Positions 25,398-32,496 of a stretch of 38,270 nt of DNA are shown piece by piece (within the stretch, counting starts at the first letter, position 1; every line of letters begins with the position of its first letter). Position numbers and translations under genes: made by a program. The notes beneath the pieces are model-generated. The model was given only the letters and a program-made list of their open reading frames with translations. It was not told where the DNA came from and searched no databases. This DNA comes from Nostoc mirabile CHAB5784 (lineage in GTDB: Bacteria; Cyanobacteriota; Cyanobacteriia; Cyanobacteriales; Nostocaceae): assembly GCF_020829645.1 (NCBI RefSeq), contig NZ_JAIVFS010000079.1, forward strand, positions 1-38,270, in the 5' to 3' direction.

Positions 25398-25474
25398 AAT
25401 TGGCTCTGATGTTAACTGATGAATTATTAATCAATCCAAAAGATCAAAATTATGCAAAAAATTTATTTCATAGA

Positions 25475-25861
25475 TCATACCGATTTGACCGCCGTGTAAA
25501 GTTCACAAACTTTAGCGATCGCTGCTAGTAAAGCCTCGACTGTACAAGGTTTAGTAACATAGGCATTTGCTCCGAGATCCATGCCATAAAACTGTTCTAC
25601 ATCGGTAGTCCTACCCGTCAAAAAAATCAATGGAATCTTCTGTGTCAACAAGTTTTGGCGCAGCGTAGTCAGAACACCGTAACCATCTAGTTCTGGCATT
25701 ATGATGTCGCAAATTACTAAGTCAGGTAAGTATTCTTGTGCTTTCTTGACACCAACACGACCGTTTTCTGCACAAATGGTATCAAAACCTTCCGCTTCCA
25801 GGCTTTCTACTAATATGTCTCGTGTTTGCGCCTCATCTTCAATTACTAAAACTTTTTTCAT
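25475..25861 (-). CDS. CheY-like single-domain response regulator
   Basis: A 128-residue receiver domain with no output domain. It has VIEDEAQTRD, aspartate in LVICDIIMPELDG, threonine in FLTGRTT and lysine in YVTKPCT. It shares most of its sequence with the receiver of the AraC-type regulator 77 bases downstream. Such proteins pass phosphate on or bind a partner. It lies between the kinase and the AraC-type regulator and probably belongs to the same relay. Confidence 0.9.
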   Translation of the reverse strand: MKKVLVIEDEAQTRDILVESLEAEGFDTICAENGRVGVKKAQEYLPDLVICDIIMPELDGYGVLTTLRQNLLTQKIPLIFLTGRTTDVEQFYGMDLGANAYVTKPCTVEALLAAIAKVCELYTAVKSV

Positions 25862-26073
25862 TATCTACCTGGCTATCAACCTTTTTAGATTAGCGGATGC
25901 CAAACTCAATGACAATCCCTTTTCTTTAAACGAGACTAGCACTTTTTTAGCTTTCCTAGCAGAAGTCTCGTACTATAGTTGTTACTCATAATCAGTGAGT
26001 GGAGTTCTCACTTAACCAATTATTGCATAGTCAAATCTACTGTAGACAAGAACAAAACTACAAAAGTTTTTAT

Positions 26074-27717
26074 TCATAGTGGTTGTTTTAAGAATAATGT
26101 AACTGTAAAAATAGTACCTTTTCCAACCTCACTCACCACGTTAATTTGACTATTATGCAAGTCTAAAAGCTTTTTGACAATTGCTAGCCCAAGTCCATTA
26201 CCTGGTATGTCACCTACATTTTTACCTCGAAAAAATGGCTTAAACAACTGTTCTTGATCTCTTAAGGAAATACCAATTCCCTTATCCTGAATTTGAAAAA
26301 TAACTTTTTCATTTTGGTAAGATAATATGAAATCAACTTGAGTACTTCTGGGAGAATATTTAAGAGCATTTGAAAGTAAATTAATTAAAACTGGTTGGAG
26401 CAATTTTTTATCTACCCACACTGGTCTACAATTACCTTTGCTAACGAAGTTAACTACATTTAGGCTATTGGTTTGCAAGTTTATTTCTGCCAATATTTCA
26501 CGGCAAAATAAGTTTAAATCAAGCGGTTTTAGCTCACAGTGTAGCTTTCCAGCTTCTGCACTCCCAATTAGAAGAACTTCATCCATTAATTGACTAATCT
26601 GTTCAGTTGCTGTTTGAAGGCGCTGCAAATACTGGAGTTTTTTCTCATCGCTCCAGTGGTGACTATGACGTTTCAATAAACTAGTGGAATATGAAATGAC
26701 ATTCAGCGGGCTGCGGAATTCATGAGAAACCATAGAGACAAACTGCGCTCTATCTTCAGCAAGTTGTTTTTCTTGTTCAAGAATTTGGTGAATTTTTTCT
26801 TTTGCTTGTTGGCATTCAGTAATGTCTCGAAAGCTCCATACCACTCCGATAACTTCTTTACCAAGTCGCAGAGGTTTACTGTATCGCTCGAAAACCCTCC
26901 CATCTTTCAATTCTAAAGTGTCATAGCTTTCAAAATTATTTTGGCTATCGAGTTGGTAGACATCTGTGCAAAATATTTCTGGGTTTTTAACTTGATTCTT
27001 ATAAAAACTCAAATATTGATTATGATGGCGTAAAGTAATAATGGAATCTGGAATCTGCCACATCTGCACAAATTTCTGATTAAGACTAACAATATCTCCA
27101 TCGCATCCGATGGCAATAATACCGTCAGCGATAGATTCTAGAGTTGCTTGAAGTAAGCAAAGAGAATTCTCCAATTTTGCTTTTACCCACTTGCACTCTG
27201 CCCCTTCATGAGATAATTCCTGCTTGACGTACTTTGATTCAGTTAGAACCTCTTCTACTCTATACTCTAGTACTTGATTAGCTTTATCTAAGGCGAATGA
27301 AGCTTGTTTGCGTTTGCTGATGTCTCGAAGCAAGATACAACCATACTCTTTGGCTTCATATTCCATATAACTAACAGTGATTTCCACTCTCAAACACTGC
27401 TCTTTTGAAGTTTTATATCCAGATTTCAAGTATAAGGAACCCTGTTTTTTGATAGTTTTCCAGTAGTTCGACCAAACTTCTAGCGGAAAGTCTAATATTA
27501 CGTCATGTATAGTCAGAGAAAGTAATTCTTCGTAGTCAGCACCTACTAAATTACAAGCTGCCTGATTGACATATATAATCCGTGCATCTGAATTTATCCA
27601 TAAAATTGCATCTGTTAAACGTTCCATTAAAAATTTACTAAAATGCAACTTTTCTTCTAATTGCAATGTATCGGCTTGAGAGTTATGTAATTCCGAAAAA
27701 TTGTTTGTGAAAATCAT
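26074..27717 (-). CDS. PAS-domain sensor histidine kinase
   Basis: A 547-residue soluble histidine kinase; the ATG at 27717 is preferred over a TTG three codons earlier. Two PAS domains lie at about residues 25-140 (ILWINSDARIIYVNQAACNL) and 190-305 (IADGIIAIGCDGDIVSLNQK). The HisKA H-box is MVSHEFRSPLNVISYS. The ATPase domain has the N-box LLSNALKYSP, G1 DKGIGIS, F-box PFFRG and G2 GNGLGLAIVKK. There are no membrane helices, so it senses an internal signal or binds a membrane receptor. It is followed by two response regulator genes in the same direction, its likely targets. The signal is unknown. Confidence 0.9.
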   Translation of the reverse strand: MIFTNNFSELHNSQADTLQLEEKLHFSKFLMERLTDAILWINSDARIIYVNQAACNLVGADYEELLSLTIHDVILDFPLEVWSNYWKTIKKQGSLYLKSGYKTSKEQCLRVEITVSYMEYEAKEYGCILLRDISKRKQASFALDKANQVLEYRVEEVLTESKYVKQELSHEGAECKWVKAKLENSLCLLQATLESIADGIIAIGCDGDIVSLNQKFVQMWQIPDSIITLRHHNQYLSFYKNQVKNPEIFCTDVYQLDSQNNFESYDTLELKDGRVFERYSKPLRLGKEVIGVVWSFRDITECQQAKEKIHQILEQEKQLAEDRAQFVSMVSHEFRSPLNVISYSTSLLKRHSHHWSDEKKLQYLQRLQTATEQISQLMDEVLLIGSAEAGKLHCELKPLDLNLFCREILAEINLQTNSLNVVNFVSKGNCRPVWVDKKLLQPVLINLLSNALKYSPRSTQVDFILSYQNEKVIFQIQDKGIGISLRDQEQLFKPFFRGKNVGDIPGNGLGLAIVKKLLDLHNSQINVVSEVGKGTIFTVTLFLKQPL

Positions 27718-27783
27718 AAGTTTCAATACTAATCATTTATAATGAAACGTGAATTTTACGGTTATAAAAAGATGAAAAGTTTG

Positions 27784-28313
27784 CTAGATATGAAGCATGA
27801 GCAATGGAGTAAGTCCAAGTGATCGCGCTTGATTGATCGCTGCGCTACTACTCGGTCTAAGATTAATTGTGTAAAGAAGGGAGTGATGAAACAACCTGCT
27901 AGAAGCCTTACCAAAGCCAAAGATACCAATTATCTGTATAAAATCGGCGGTGAGAGACACATCCCCCCTTTCCTGCATCAAAAGTGCTTCCACTAACTTG
28001 TACTCCATCTTTAATGACGCAAATTACGAGTGTTAATCGTTAAGTCTCTAGATGTCCCTGTACCTTCAGTACTGGCAAACAACCCATTAGAAGTAGGGAC
28101 AGAAAACTCTTCAATGCTGTAAAATAAGTTACCTCCAGATTTAATTTCTCCGGTGATATTGAAGGTGTTACTTTCTTTTTGGATGCTGGAGTTAGTAGGT
28201 AGAGTCTCATCTGAAGTAATTTCAGCGTTCGTACAATTCCAAGAAAAAGTGCTAACGCTAACTATGGCAATACCCAACAAAGCGCTCCATCCATTCAAAC
28301 TCCAACAGGACAT
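27784..28313 (-). pseudogene. decayed filamentous-hemagglutinin-like gene
   Basis: The 5' part (28313-28011) encodes a signal-peptide-like start (LLGIAIVSVSTFSWNCTNAEI) and FNITGEIKSGGNLFYSIEEF, which resembles the hemagglutination domain of cyanobacterial two-partner-secreted proteins. It then jumps to DLTINTRNL and stops. The next stretch (28008-27784) includes GDVSLTADFIQIIGIFG, reminiscent of the repeat region of such proteins, but in a broken context. Family members are usually many hundreds of residues long, so most of the gene is missing. Confidence 0.55.
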
Positions 28314-28454
28314 TGTATCTCTCTACTACCAGCACTTAAGTATATTCAATCATAATCAAGTTAGTTGCTATCTAATATTTAACAACAACACATGAAAACT
28401 AATACTTTATGAAGAAAGAGTTCACAAATATACTGCTAGTTAACACCAACTAAG

Positions 28455-28783
28455 TTAATTTGCGGGCGCGATTAAGATATAATTGCGATCGCCTACGGCG
28501 GGGCGTAGCCCATCGCGCAATTCTGCGAATGCCTTAGCTGCCTCAAAAAACGCTTTTTCCACACGGCGCTCTAAATGTAGGCGGTAAGCGTAGCCATGCC
28601 GTCAGGCTTATCGCGCTGTTCTTCCTCGGTCAACTTTGGAACTTCGACAGCGCTAACCGTAATTGTTGCTGTAGCGGGATCTACTTGCTGGGAGATATCC
28701 TCATTTGCAGAGTTTGCTGCTGAAGTTGAATCGGTAGATGCGGCAGAGGTGGCTTTGTTGCTTCTAGAAGGTGGATTATTCAT
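28455..28783 (-). pseudogene. conserved cyanobacterial gene broken by short palindromic repeats
   Basis: The start at 28783 gives an alanine/serine/threonine-rich N-terminus and VEVPKLTEEEQRDK. A repeat at 28579-28605 (GGCGGTAAGCGTAGCCATGC type) then shifts the frame, and the encoded protein stops at 28571. In another frame the expected continuation LHLERRVEKAFFEAAKAFAELRDG is still readable, followed by a second repeat at 28484-28516. The join LTEEEQRD...LHLERRVEKAF looks like one ancestral protein. I do not know its function. Confidence 0.55.
28484..28516. repeat. small palindromic repeat with HIP1 core
   Basis: GCGATCGCCTACGGCGGGGC followed by GTAGCCCATCGC contains a hairpin (CTACG with CGTAG). 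It resembles the GGCGTAGCC-type small dispersed repeats of Nostoc. A related one is at 28579-28605. Confidence 0.55.
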
Positions 28784-28933
28784 GTTTCCACGTTCTCTAG
28801 TTCAACAATATTTTTTCAGGGTCAATTGCAACGTATATTTTGGGCGTGGTTGGAAAATGCGGTTTCTTCTCTAATAAAACAGAGGGGAGAGCAAGAAGAT
28901 TGATGGTCTGAGGGTCAATCATCTTTGCTCCAA

Positions 28934-29279
28934 TCACGGTTGCACTCCAAAATCAATGCCTAAAACCTGCTCAATTCGTCTTAGCGTAGGCAGTGGCAGT
29001 ACTTTTATCCGCTCTTGCTCAATTGCATACCAATTAGCAACATGAGATGTCAGCCTCCGCAGCCAATTGAGTAATAGTACGACCTGACTCATGTATTGCA
29101 TCTCGGATGCATTGCCCCAACTCAGGAACATCTATTTCCCAGCCTACCTTTATTCCACCTGAAGGCAACAAATCACTACCATTCAAGGCTGGAGCAAACC
29201 AATTAATTAACGCAGCTTCAATCCCTGGTAGTAGCTCTTGTGTGTCTACAGTTAACCAAGCAATTCGGACTGAACTCAT
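28934..29279 (-). pseudogene. truncated GIY-YIG-like/HTH fusion gene with frameshift
   Basis: The first part (from 29279) encodes LLPGIEAALINWFAPALNG, which resembles the end of cyanobacterial GIY-YIG nuclease-like proteins. A helix-turn-helix of XRE type follows (LGQCIRDAIHESGRTITQLA). At about 29045 one extra base shifts the frame. Dropping it gives LAAEADISVANWYAIEQERI and then LPLPTLRRIEQVLGIDFGV, a normal XRE ending. The 5' side is closed by a stop codon, so the nuclease part is incomplete. Confidence 0.6.
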
Positions 29280-29460
29280 AGTTTCGAGATGTCGCTGGCG
29301 ATGATGTTGTACCTATCGCTGTTGGAGATTAACTGATCTTCCTATGTAGTGAACTACTCCTAGAGAGTCAATAGCGAAATAAATGCATGGAATGCTAGGC
29401 AAATGCGATCGCTGTTCCAAGGTTACTGAAGGGAGTTCTAGGAGGTTTATGACCGAAGGA

Positions 29461-29682
29461 TTAATCATCTTCGCTTTTCTCCTCTGCTGGAAACCACTCT
29501 AGTATCTCTCCTGGTTGAATCCTGTAAGTTTCGCAAAGAGCTTCCAAAATTTTGGACGAGGGGATGTAAGTAGGATCTGCTGCTAATTTGTACCCTGTCG
29601 TATCAGAAATTTTGGCATCTTGAATCATTCGATAAGCTGACAGCCCTCGACTCTCTAAAAATTGCTTGATTTTGTTTCGCAT
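29461..29682 (-). CDS. XRE-type helix-turn-helix regulator
   Basis: A 73-residue DNA-binding protein of the XRE/Cro type: MRNKIKQFLESRGLSAYRMI, then AKISDTTGYKLAADPTYIPS and SKILEALCETYRIQPGEILEW. The start at 29682 is chosen because AGAGG lies eight bases upstream; an ATG two codons earlier is too close to it. It is transcribed away from the 349-residue gene, with a shared upstream region. It is probably a local repressor of itself or its divergent neighbour, as small Cro-like proteins often are; that is inference. Confidence 0.75.
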   Translation of the reverse strand: MRNKIKQFLESRGLSAYRMIQDAKISDTTGYKLAADPTYIPSSKILEALCETYRIQPGEILEWFPAEEKSEDD

Positions 29683-29714
29683 AGGCATAACCTCTATACT
29701 ACTACGACTATTAT

Positions 29715-29755
29715 ACTGCAAAAATATATGGTGCAATTATTGCAATAGTATAAAA
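29715..29755 (-). promoter_or_regulatory. promoter candidate of the XRE regulator
   Basis: On the minus strand TTGCAC and a perfect TATAAT are about 15 bases apart, just upstream of the XRE gene. The surrounding AT-rich sequence contains repeated TATTGCA/TGCAAT and TAGTA motifs that could be operator sites. Confidence 0.4.
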
Positions 29756-29844
29756 TTTTTGGTAGTATTAAATTATAGAGAAAGCGCCCCTGACTACCAA
29801 TCCGAAGCGCTTCTCTTGCCCTAAATTTAAAGAGCCTTTCAATT

Positions 29845-30894
29845 ATGACTCACATCATCTATAGCCATCAACAGCTGCAACTGAAATCCATAGCCCGACT
29901 CAAGCAAATCTACTCTGAAATCGGCTGCACAGTTGAGGTTAGCGACAAACGTTGCAAGGATTCTTGGATTAGTGCGATCGCTAATTACCAAGCTAGCAAG
30001 ATTCAGAAAATTGCCCCCGACGAACAAGCCGCAGCTCAAGCCGAACTCAACAACTACATCGCCGCCCAAGCCCAAGCGATCGCTCCCGAACCACTGACAA
30101 CCGTAGAAATCAACTTCTACCACCACGAGGTCTACTGTGGCAAAGAACTGATAGCCTACATCGCATACGACCACGATGAATTCGTCACCCAACCTTGGCT
30201 CGTTATGGTCAACGGCAAAGAAGAATTCCGAGCTACCACCCCTAACAGATGTCAACGCTTCATAGAATGGCATTACAAAGACGGCACACTTAGAGAAACT
30301 TTCCCAGCACCATTAGAAGTGGCAGAAGCTCCAACAATTCTGGAAATCTCGTTTTATGACCAGGAAGCGTTTGTAGGGGACTACCTTGTAGCCAGCATTA
30401 GCTACGACCACGGCAACTACCAAAACCTATACTGGCGAGTACTGGTAAACAACGTTGAGATTTTTCGCGACCTCTCGGCTGCCAGATGCCATAGCTACAT
30501 CAAACAACAGTATCAGCAAGGTACGCTACCAGTACAAGAGCAATTACCAGAAGAAGTTTGCACCATTAGTAACGAAGTCGTGGCACAGATTTTCGCTGAA
30601 TGTGAAAAGTACGGGTTTGAAATCCTGGACGATGGGATTTATCAAAACGACATCAAACTGGGCGAAGTGGGGCATACTGACACTGGCTGGTGGTTCATAC
30701 GCGCAACTGACGAAACCCAACAGCCCATACCTTGTGACTCTGCAATGGAAGCAGTTCAATCGCTGTCGATAGTGGACGTGTCTACTAATGGTAAATCCAT
30801 TTTTGATGAATATTTTTTAGAGCAACCGTTAGAACAGCTAACTGGCGATAAATTGCAACGGCTGCTGGAGAGAGCGGAGTTAGTCACGGCGTAA
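29845..30894 (+). CDS. hypothetical protein with internal domain duplication
   Basis: A 349-residue acidic soluble protein that I do not recognise. Two segments of about 65 residues repeat: residues 85-152 (TVEINFYHHEVYCGKELIAY, then SRCQRFIEWHY-like end DGTL) and 163-228 (ILEISFYDQEAFVGDYLVAS, ending QQGTL). Both have the pattern aromatic-YDH...WRV/WLVMVN...R C, so they are ancient duplicates. The N-terminal 60 residues are alanine- and glutamine-rich near an EQAAAQAELNNYIAAQAQA stretch. No catalytic motif is visible. It lies divergent from the XRE regulator in the plasmid region. Confidence 0.65.
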   Translation: MTHIIYSHQQLQLKSIARLKQIYSEIGCTVEVSDKRCKDSWISAIANYQASKIQKIAPDEQAAAQAELNNYIAAQAQAIAPEPLTTVEINFYHHEVYCGKELIAYIAYDHDEFVTQPWLVMVNGKEEFRATTPNRCQRFIEWHYKDGTLRETFPAPLEVAEAPTILEISFYDQEAFVGDYLVASISYDHGNYQNLYWRVLVNNVEIFRDLSAARCHSYIKQQYQQGTLPVQEQLPEEVCTISNEVVAQIFAECEKYGFEILDDGIYQNDIKLGEVGHTDTGWWFIRATDETQQPIPCDSAMEAVQSLSIVDVSTNGKSIFDEYFLEQPLEQLTGDKLQRLLERAELVTA

Positions 30895-30907
30895 TTATTC
30901 TCATTCC

Positions 30908-30936
30908 AGGCGATCGCTTGACAACTGCGATCGCCT
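30908..30936 (+). terminator. HIP1-based hairpin after the 349-aa gene
   Basis: AGGCGATCGC (30908-30917) pairs perfectly with GCGATCGCCT (30927-30936) around nine bases, 14 bases after the stop codon. The stem is strong but only a few T residues follow. It may end transcription before the next gene. Confidence 0.45.
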
Positions 30937-30972
30937 CTCATCACCACATTCTCAACAATCCCCATTAAATCA

Positions 30973-31299
30973 ATGCAACCCACAATATCAATCCCCCAAC
31001 ACTGGGGCTACCCTCACTTTGCCTTGGAACAGCGTACAAAGGGCGGCATCATTCTAGGACTTGAGTACTACCCTGATGGTACAGAACTAGCTGAACAATT
31101 TGGTGATGGTTGGCGCTATGCGCTAATGCCTAATAAAAACTCTGACGAATTGTTCCACTTTCAGGAAAATCAAATTCAACCACTCTCCCCAGAAGAATTA
31201 TTCAACCAAATCACTGCTGAAATTGACTTTTACCAACAGCAAATAAGTATTCTCAACCGACAGTTAACCGTATTAACTAGAGGTGCAAACAATGGCTAA
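30973..31299 (+). CDS. hypothetical plasmid protein, 108 aa
   Basis: A 108-residue protein that I do not recognise. The N-terminal half has GGIILGLEYYPDGTELAEQF and GWRYALMPNKNSDELFHF. The C-terminal 35 residues look like a short helix with a coiled-coil character (ITAEIDFYQQQISILNRQL). The gene's end overlaps the next gene by 8 bases, suggesting a shared transcript and coupled translation. Confidence 0.6.
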   Translation: MQPTISIPQHWGYPHFALEQRTKGGIILGLEYYPDGTELAEQFGDGWRYALMPNKNSDELFHFQENQIQPLSPEELFNQITAEIDFYQQQISILNRQLTVLTRGANNG

Positions 31300-31489
31300 G
31301 GAAGTAAACAACAGCTTTGACCGTAGAGCAAATCATTTGCTGCGTTCACTTCAGCTTTGCGGCGGTTGTGTTCCATTGCATCGTCTGCAATTCCAATTCT
31401 CCAATTCAGTAATTCAAACTCTGTTGGATAAAGAACTGGTGCAAGTACAGAACACGGGACGCGGCTTTTTGTTGGAGATTGCTGACTAA
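31292..31489 (+). CDS. small hypothetical plasmid protein, 65 aa
   Basis: A 65-residue protein starting MAKEVNNSFDRRANHLLRSL, with AGAGGT eight bases upstream supporting ATG 31292. Its FSNSVIQTLLDKELVQVQNT and RGFLLEIAD parts look like a small winged-helix fold, but this is a weak guess. A decayed copy lies at 7760-7892. It overlaps the 108-residue gene upstream and precedes an XRE regulator. Confidence 0.6.
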   Translation: MAKEVNNSFDRRANHLLRSLQLCGGCVPLHRLQFQFSNSVIQTLLDKELVQVQNTGRGFLLEIAD

Positions 31490-31566
31490 TGAATTGCTGG
31501 AGGAGAAGACAAATTAATTCTCTTCTACCTCCTATTTACAAATGTCATTTATTAACTCAAATATTG

Positions 31567-31863
31567 ATGACTGAATCAATCGCTAAGGCTTTAAAAGCAA
31601 TTCGCGTCTCTCACGAACTCACACAAACAGAACTAGCGCAAAAGCTTCAAATAGGCAAATCACATTTATCTGAAATTGAATCAGAAACTAAAAAGCCAAG
31701 TCTCGCCCTATTACTGCGCTATTCCGAAGCCTTTGATGTACCACTATCCTCAATTCTGTTTCTGGCTGAACACATTGACGAAGGTATTGACGAAACAACA
31801 GAGTTTATCTCTTCCAAAATCATAGCCCTACTGAAATTCATCCAACAGTGGCGCTCTCCGTAA
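31567..31863 (+). CDS. XRE-type helix-turn-helix regulator
   Basis: A 98-residue protein with a canonical XRE/Cro domain: ALKAIRVSHELTQTELAQKL, then IGKSHLSEIESETKKPSLAL. The C-terminal part (LLRYSEAFDVPLSSILFLAE) is a typical tail of plasmid and phage repressors. ATG 31567 is chosen because the helix-turn-helix starts about ten residues later and the longer upstream reading has no homology pattern. It probably controls genes of this plasmid module. Confidence 0.8.
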   Translation: MTESIAKALKAIRVSHELTQTELAQKLQIGKSHLSEIESETKKPSLALLLRYSEAFDVPLSSILFLAEHIDEGIDETTEFISSKIIALLKFIQQWRSP

Positions 31864-31979
31864 TCGCTTTCTCCCTTGAATCTCAATATCAAACACAAGG
31901 ATACAACTATGAAAGCGAAGAACTCATCAAAATAATCGCATCAATAATAGTCAAAACCAAGCAAAACAATCCTAAATAA

Positions 31980-32007
31980 TTTTGAATTTTGAATTTTGAA
32001 TTTTGAA
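31980..32007 (+). repeat. four tandem TTTTGAA heptamers
   Basis: Four perfect copies of TTTTGAA lie between the XRE gene and the next gene. Such heptamer arrays are a hallmark of heterocystous cyanobacteria. Nothing else is supported in the 234-base gap 31864-32097. Confidence 0.8.
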
Positions 32008-32097
32008 TTGTTTTGACTTTGAATCTATCAGCGCTCAAATCGTACAATAACAAGCTGGCACATATTCTATTTCTGCATCAATATCAGAGGTGACATT

Positions 32098-32496
32098 ATG
32101 AATATCAAATGGACTGATGAAGAACTCGCAATTATTGAAGAGAAAGCCGAAGTCTATACAGTCAAACAAATAGCCTCAAGCTTAAAAAGACGAGGATTCT
32201 ATCGCACACCAGTTGCAATTTATCTGAAGTTAAATAGTTTAGGTTATTCAGCCCGTCCCACTCTTGATAACTATTCTTGTAAAGAAATTGCTCAAGTTCT
32301 TCAATTGAACCTATCAACTGTTTGTAGATGGGTAAAACGAGGATGGCTCAAAGCTACAAAACGCTCTGCTAGACATTATCAGATTCGGAAATGGCATCTT
32401 AAGCAGTTTTTTGACCATCCACCCCAATCAATTAAAAAACGTATCACCTCTCTTGATCCAGAAGCAATTAATTACTTGTTAGGGAGAAAAGCATGA
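32098..32496 (+). CDS. DNA-binding protein with Myb/SANT-like and HTH parts
   Basis: A 132-residue basic protein. The first 45 residues (IKWTDEELAIIEEKAEVYTV, then RTPVAIYLKLNSLGY) look like a SANT/Myb-type domain used by phage and plasmid regulators. A second helix-turn-helix follows (YSCKEIAQVLQLNLSTVCRW, then KRGWLKATKRSARHYQIRKW), similar to excisionase or MerR-type heads. Its stop codon overlaps the methyltransferase start (ATGA), so it is probably translated with it. It may regulate the modification gene. Confidence 0.7.
   Translation: MNIKWTDEELAIIEEKAEVYTVKQIASSLKRRGFYRTPVAIYLKLNSLGYSARPTLDNYSCKEIAQVLQLNLSTVCRWVKRGWLKATKRSARHYQIRKWHLKQFFDHPPQSIKKRITSLDPEAINYLLGRKA

Noticed and set aside
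29839..30273. A 144-codon frame opposite the 349-residue gene
   Set aside because: Antisense shadow with a glycine/valine-rich composition typical of such frames.
30908..30936. HIP1 palindromes as regulatory sites
   Set aside because: GCGATCGC occurs throughout the window, within genes and between them, so single copies carry no specific signal.
31980..32007. TTTTGAA array as a CRISPR or iteron set
   Set aside because: Units are only seven bases with no spacers, and no replication gene is directly adjacent. It fits the short tandem repeats of heterocystous cyanobacteria.
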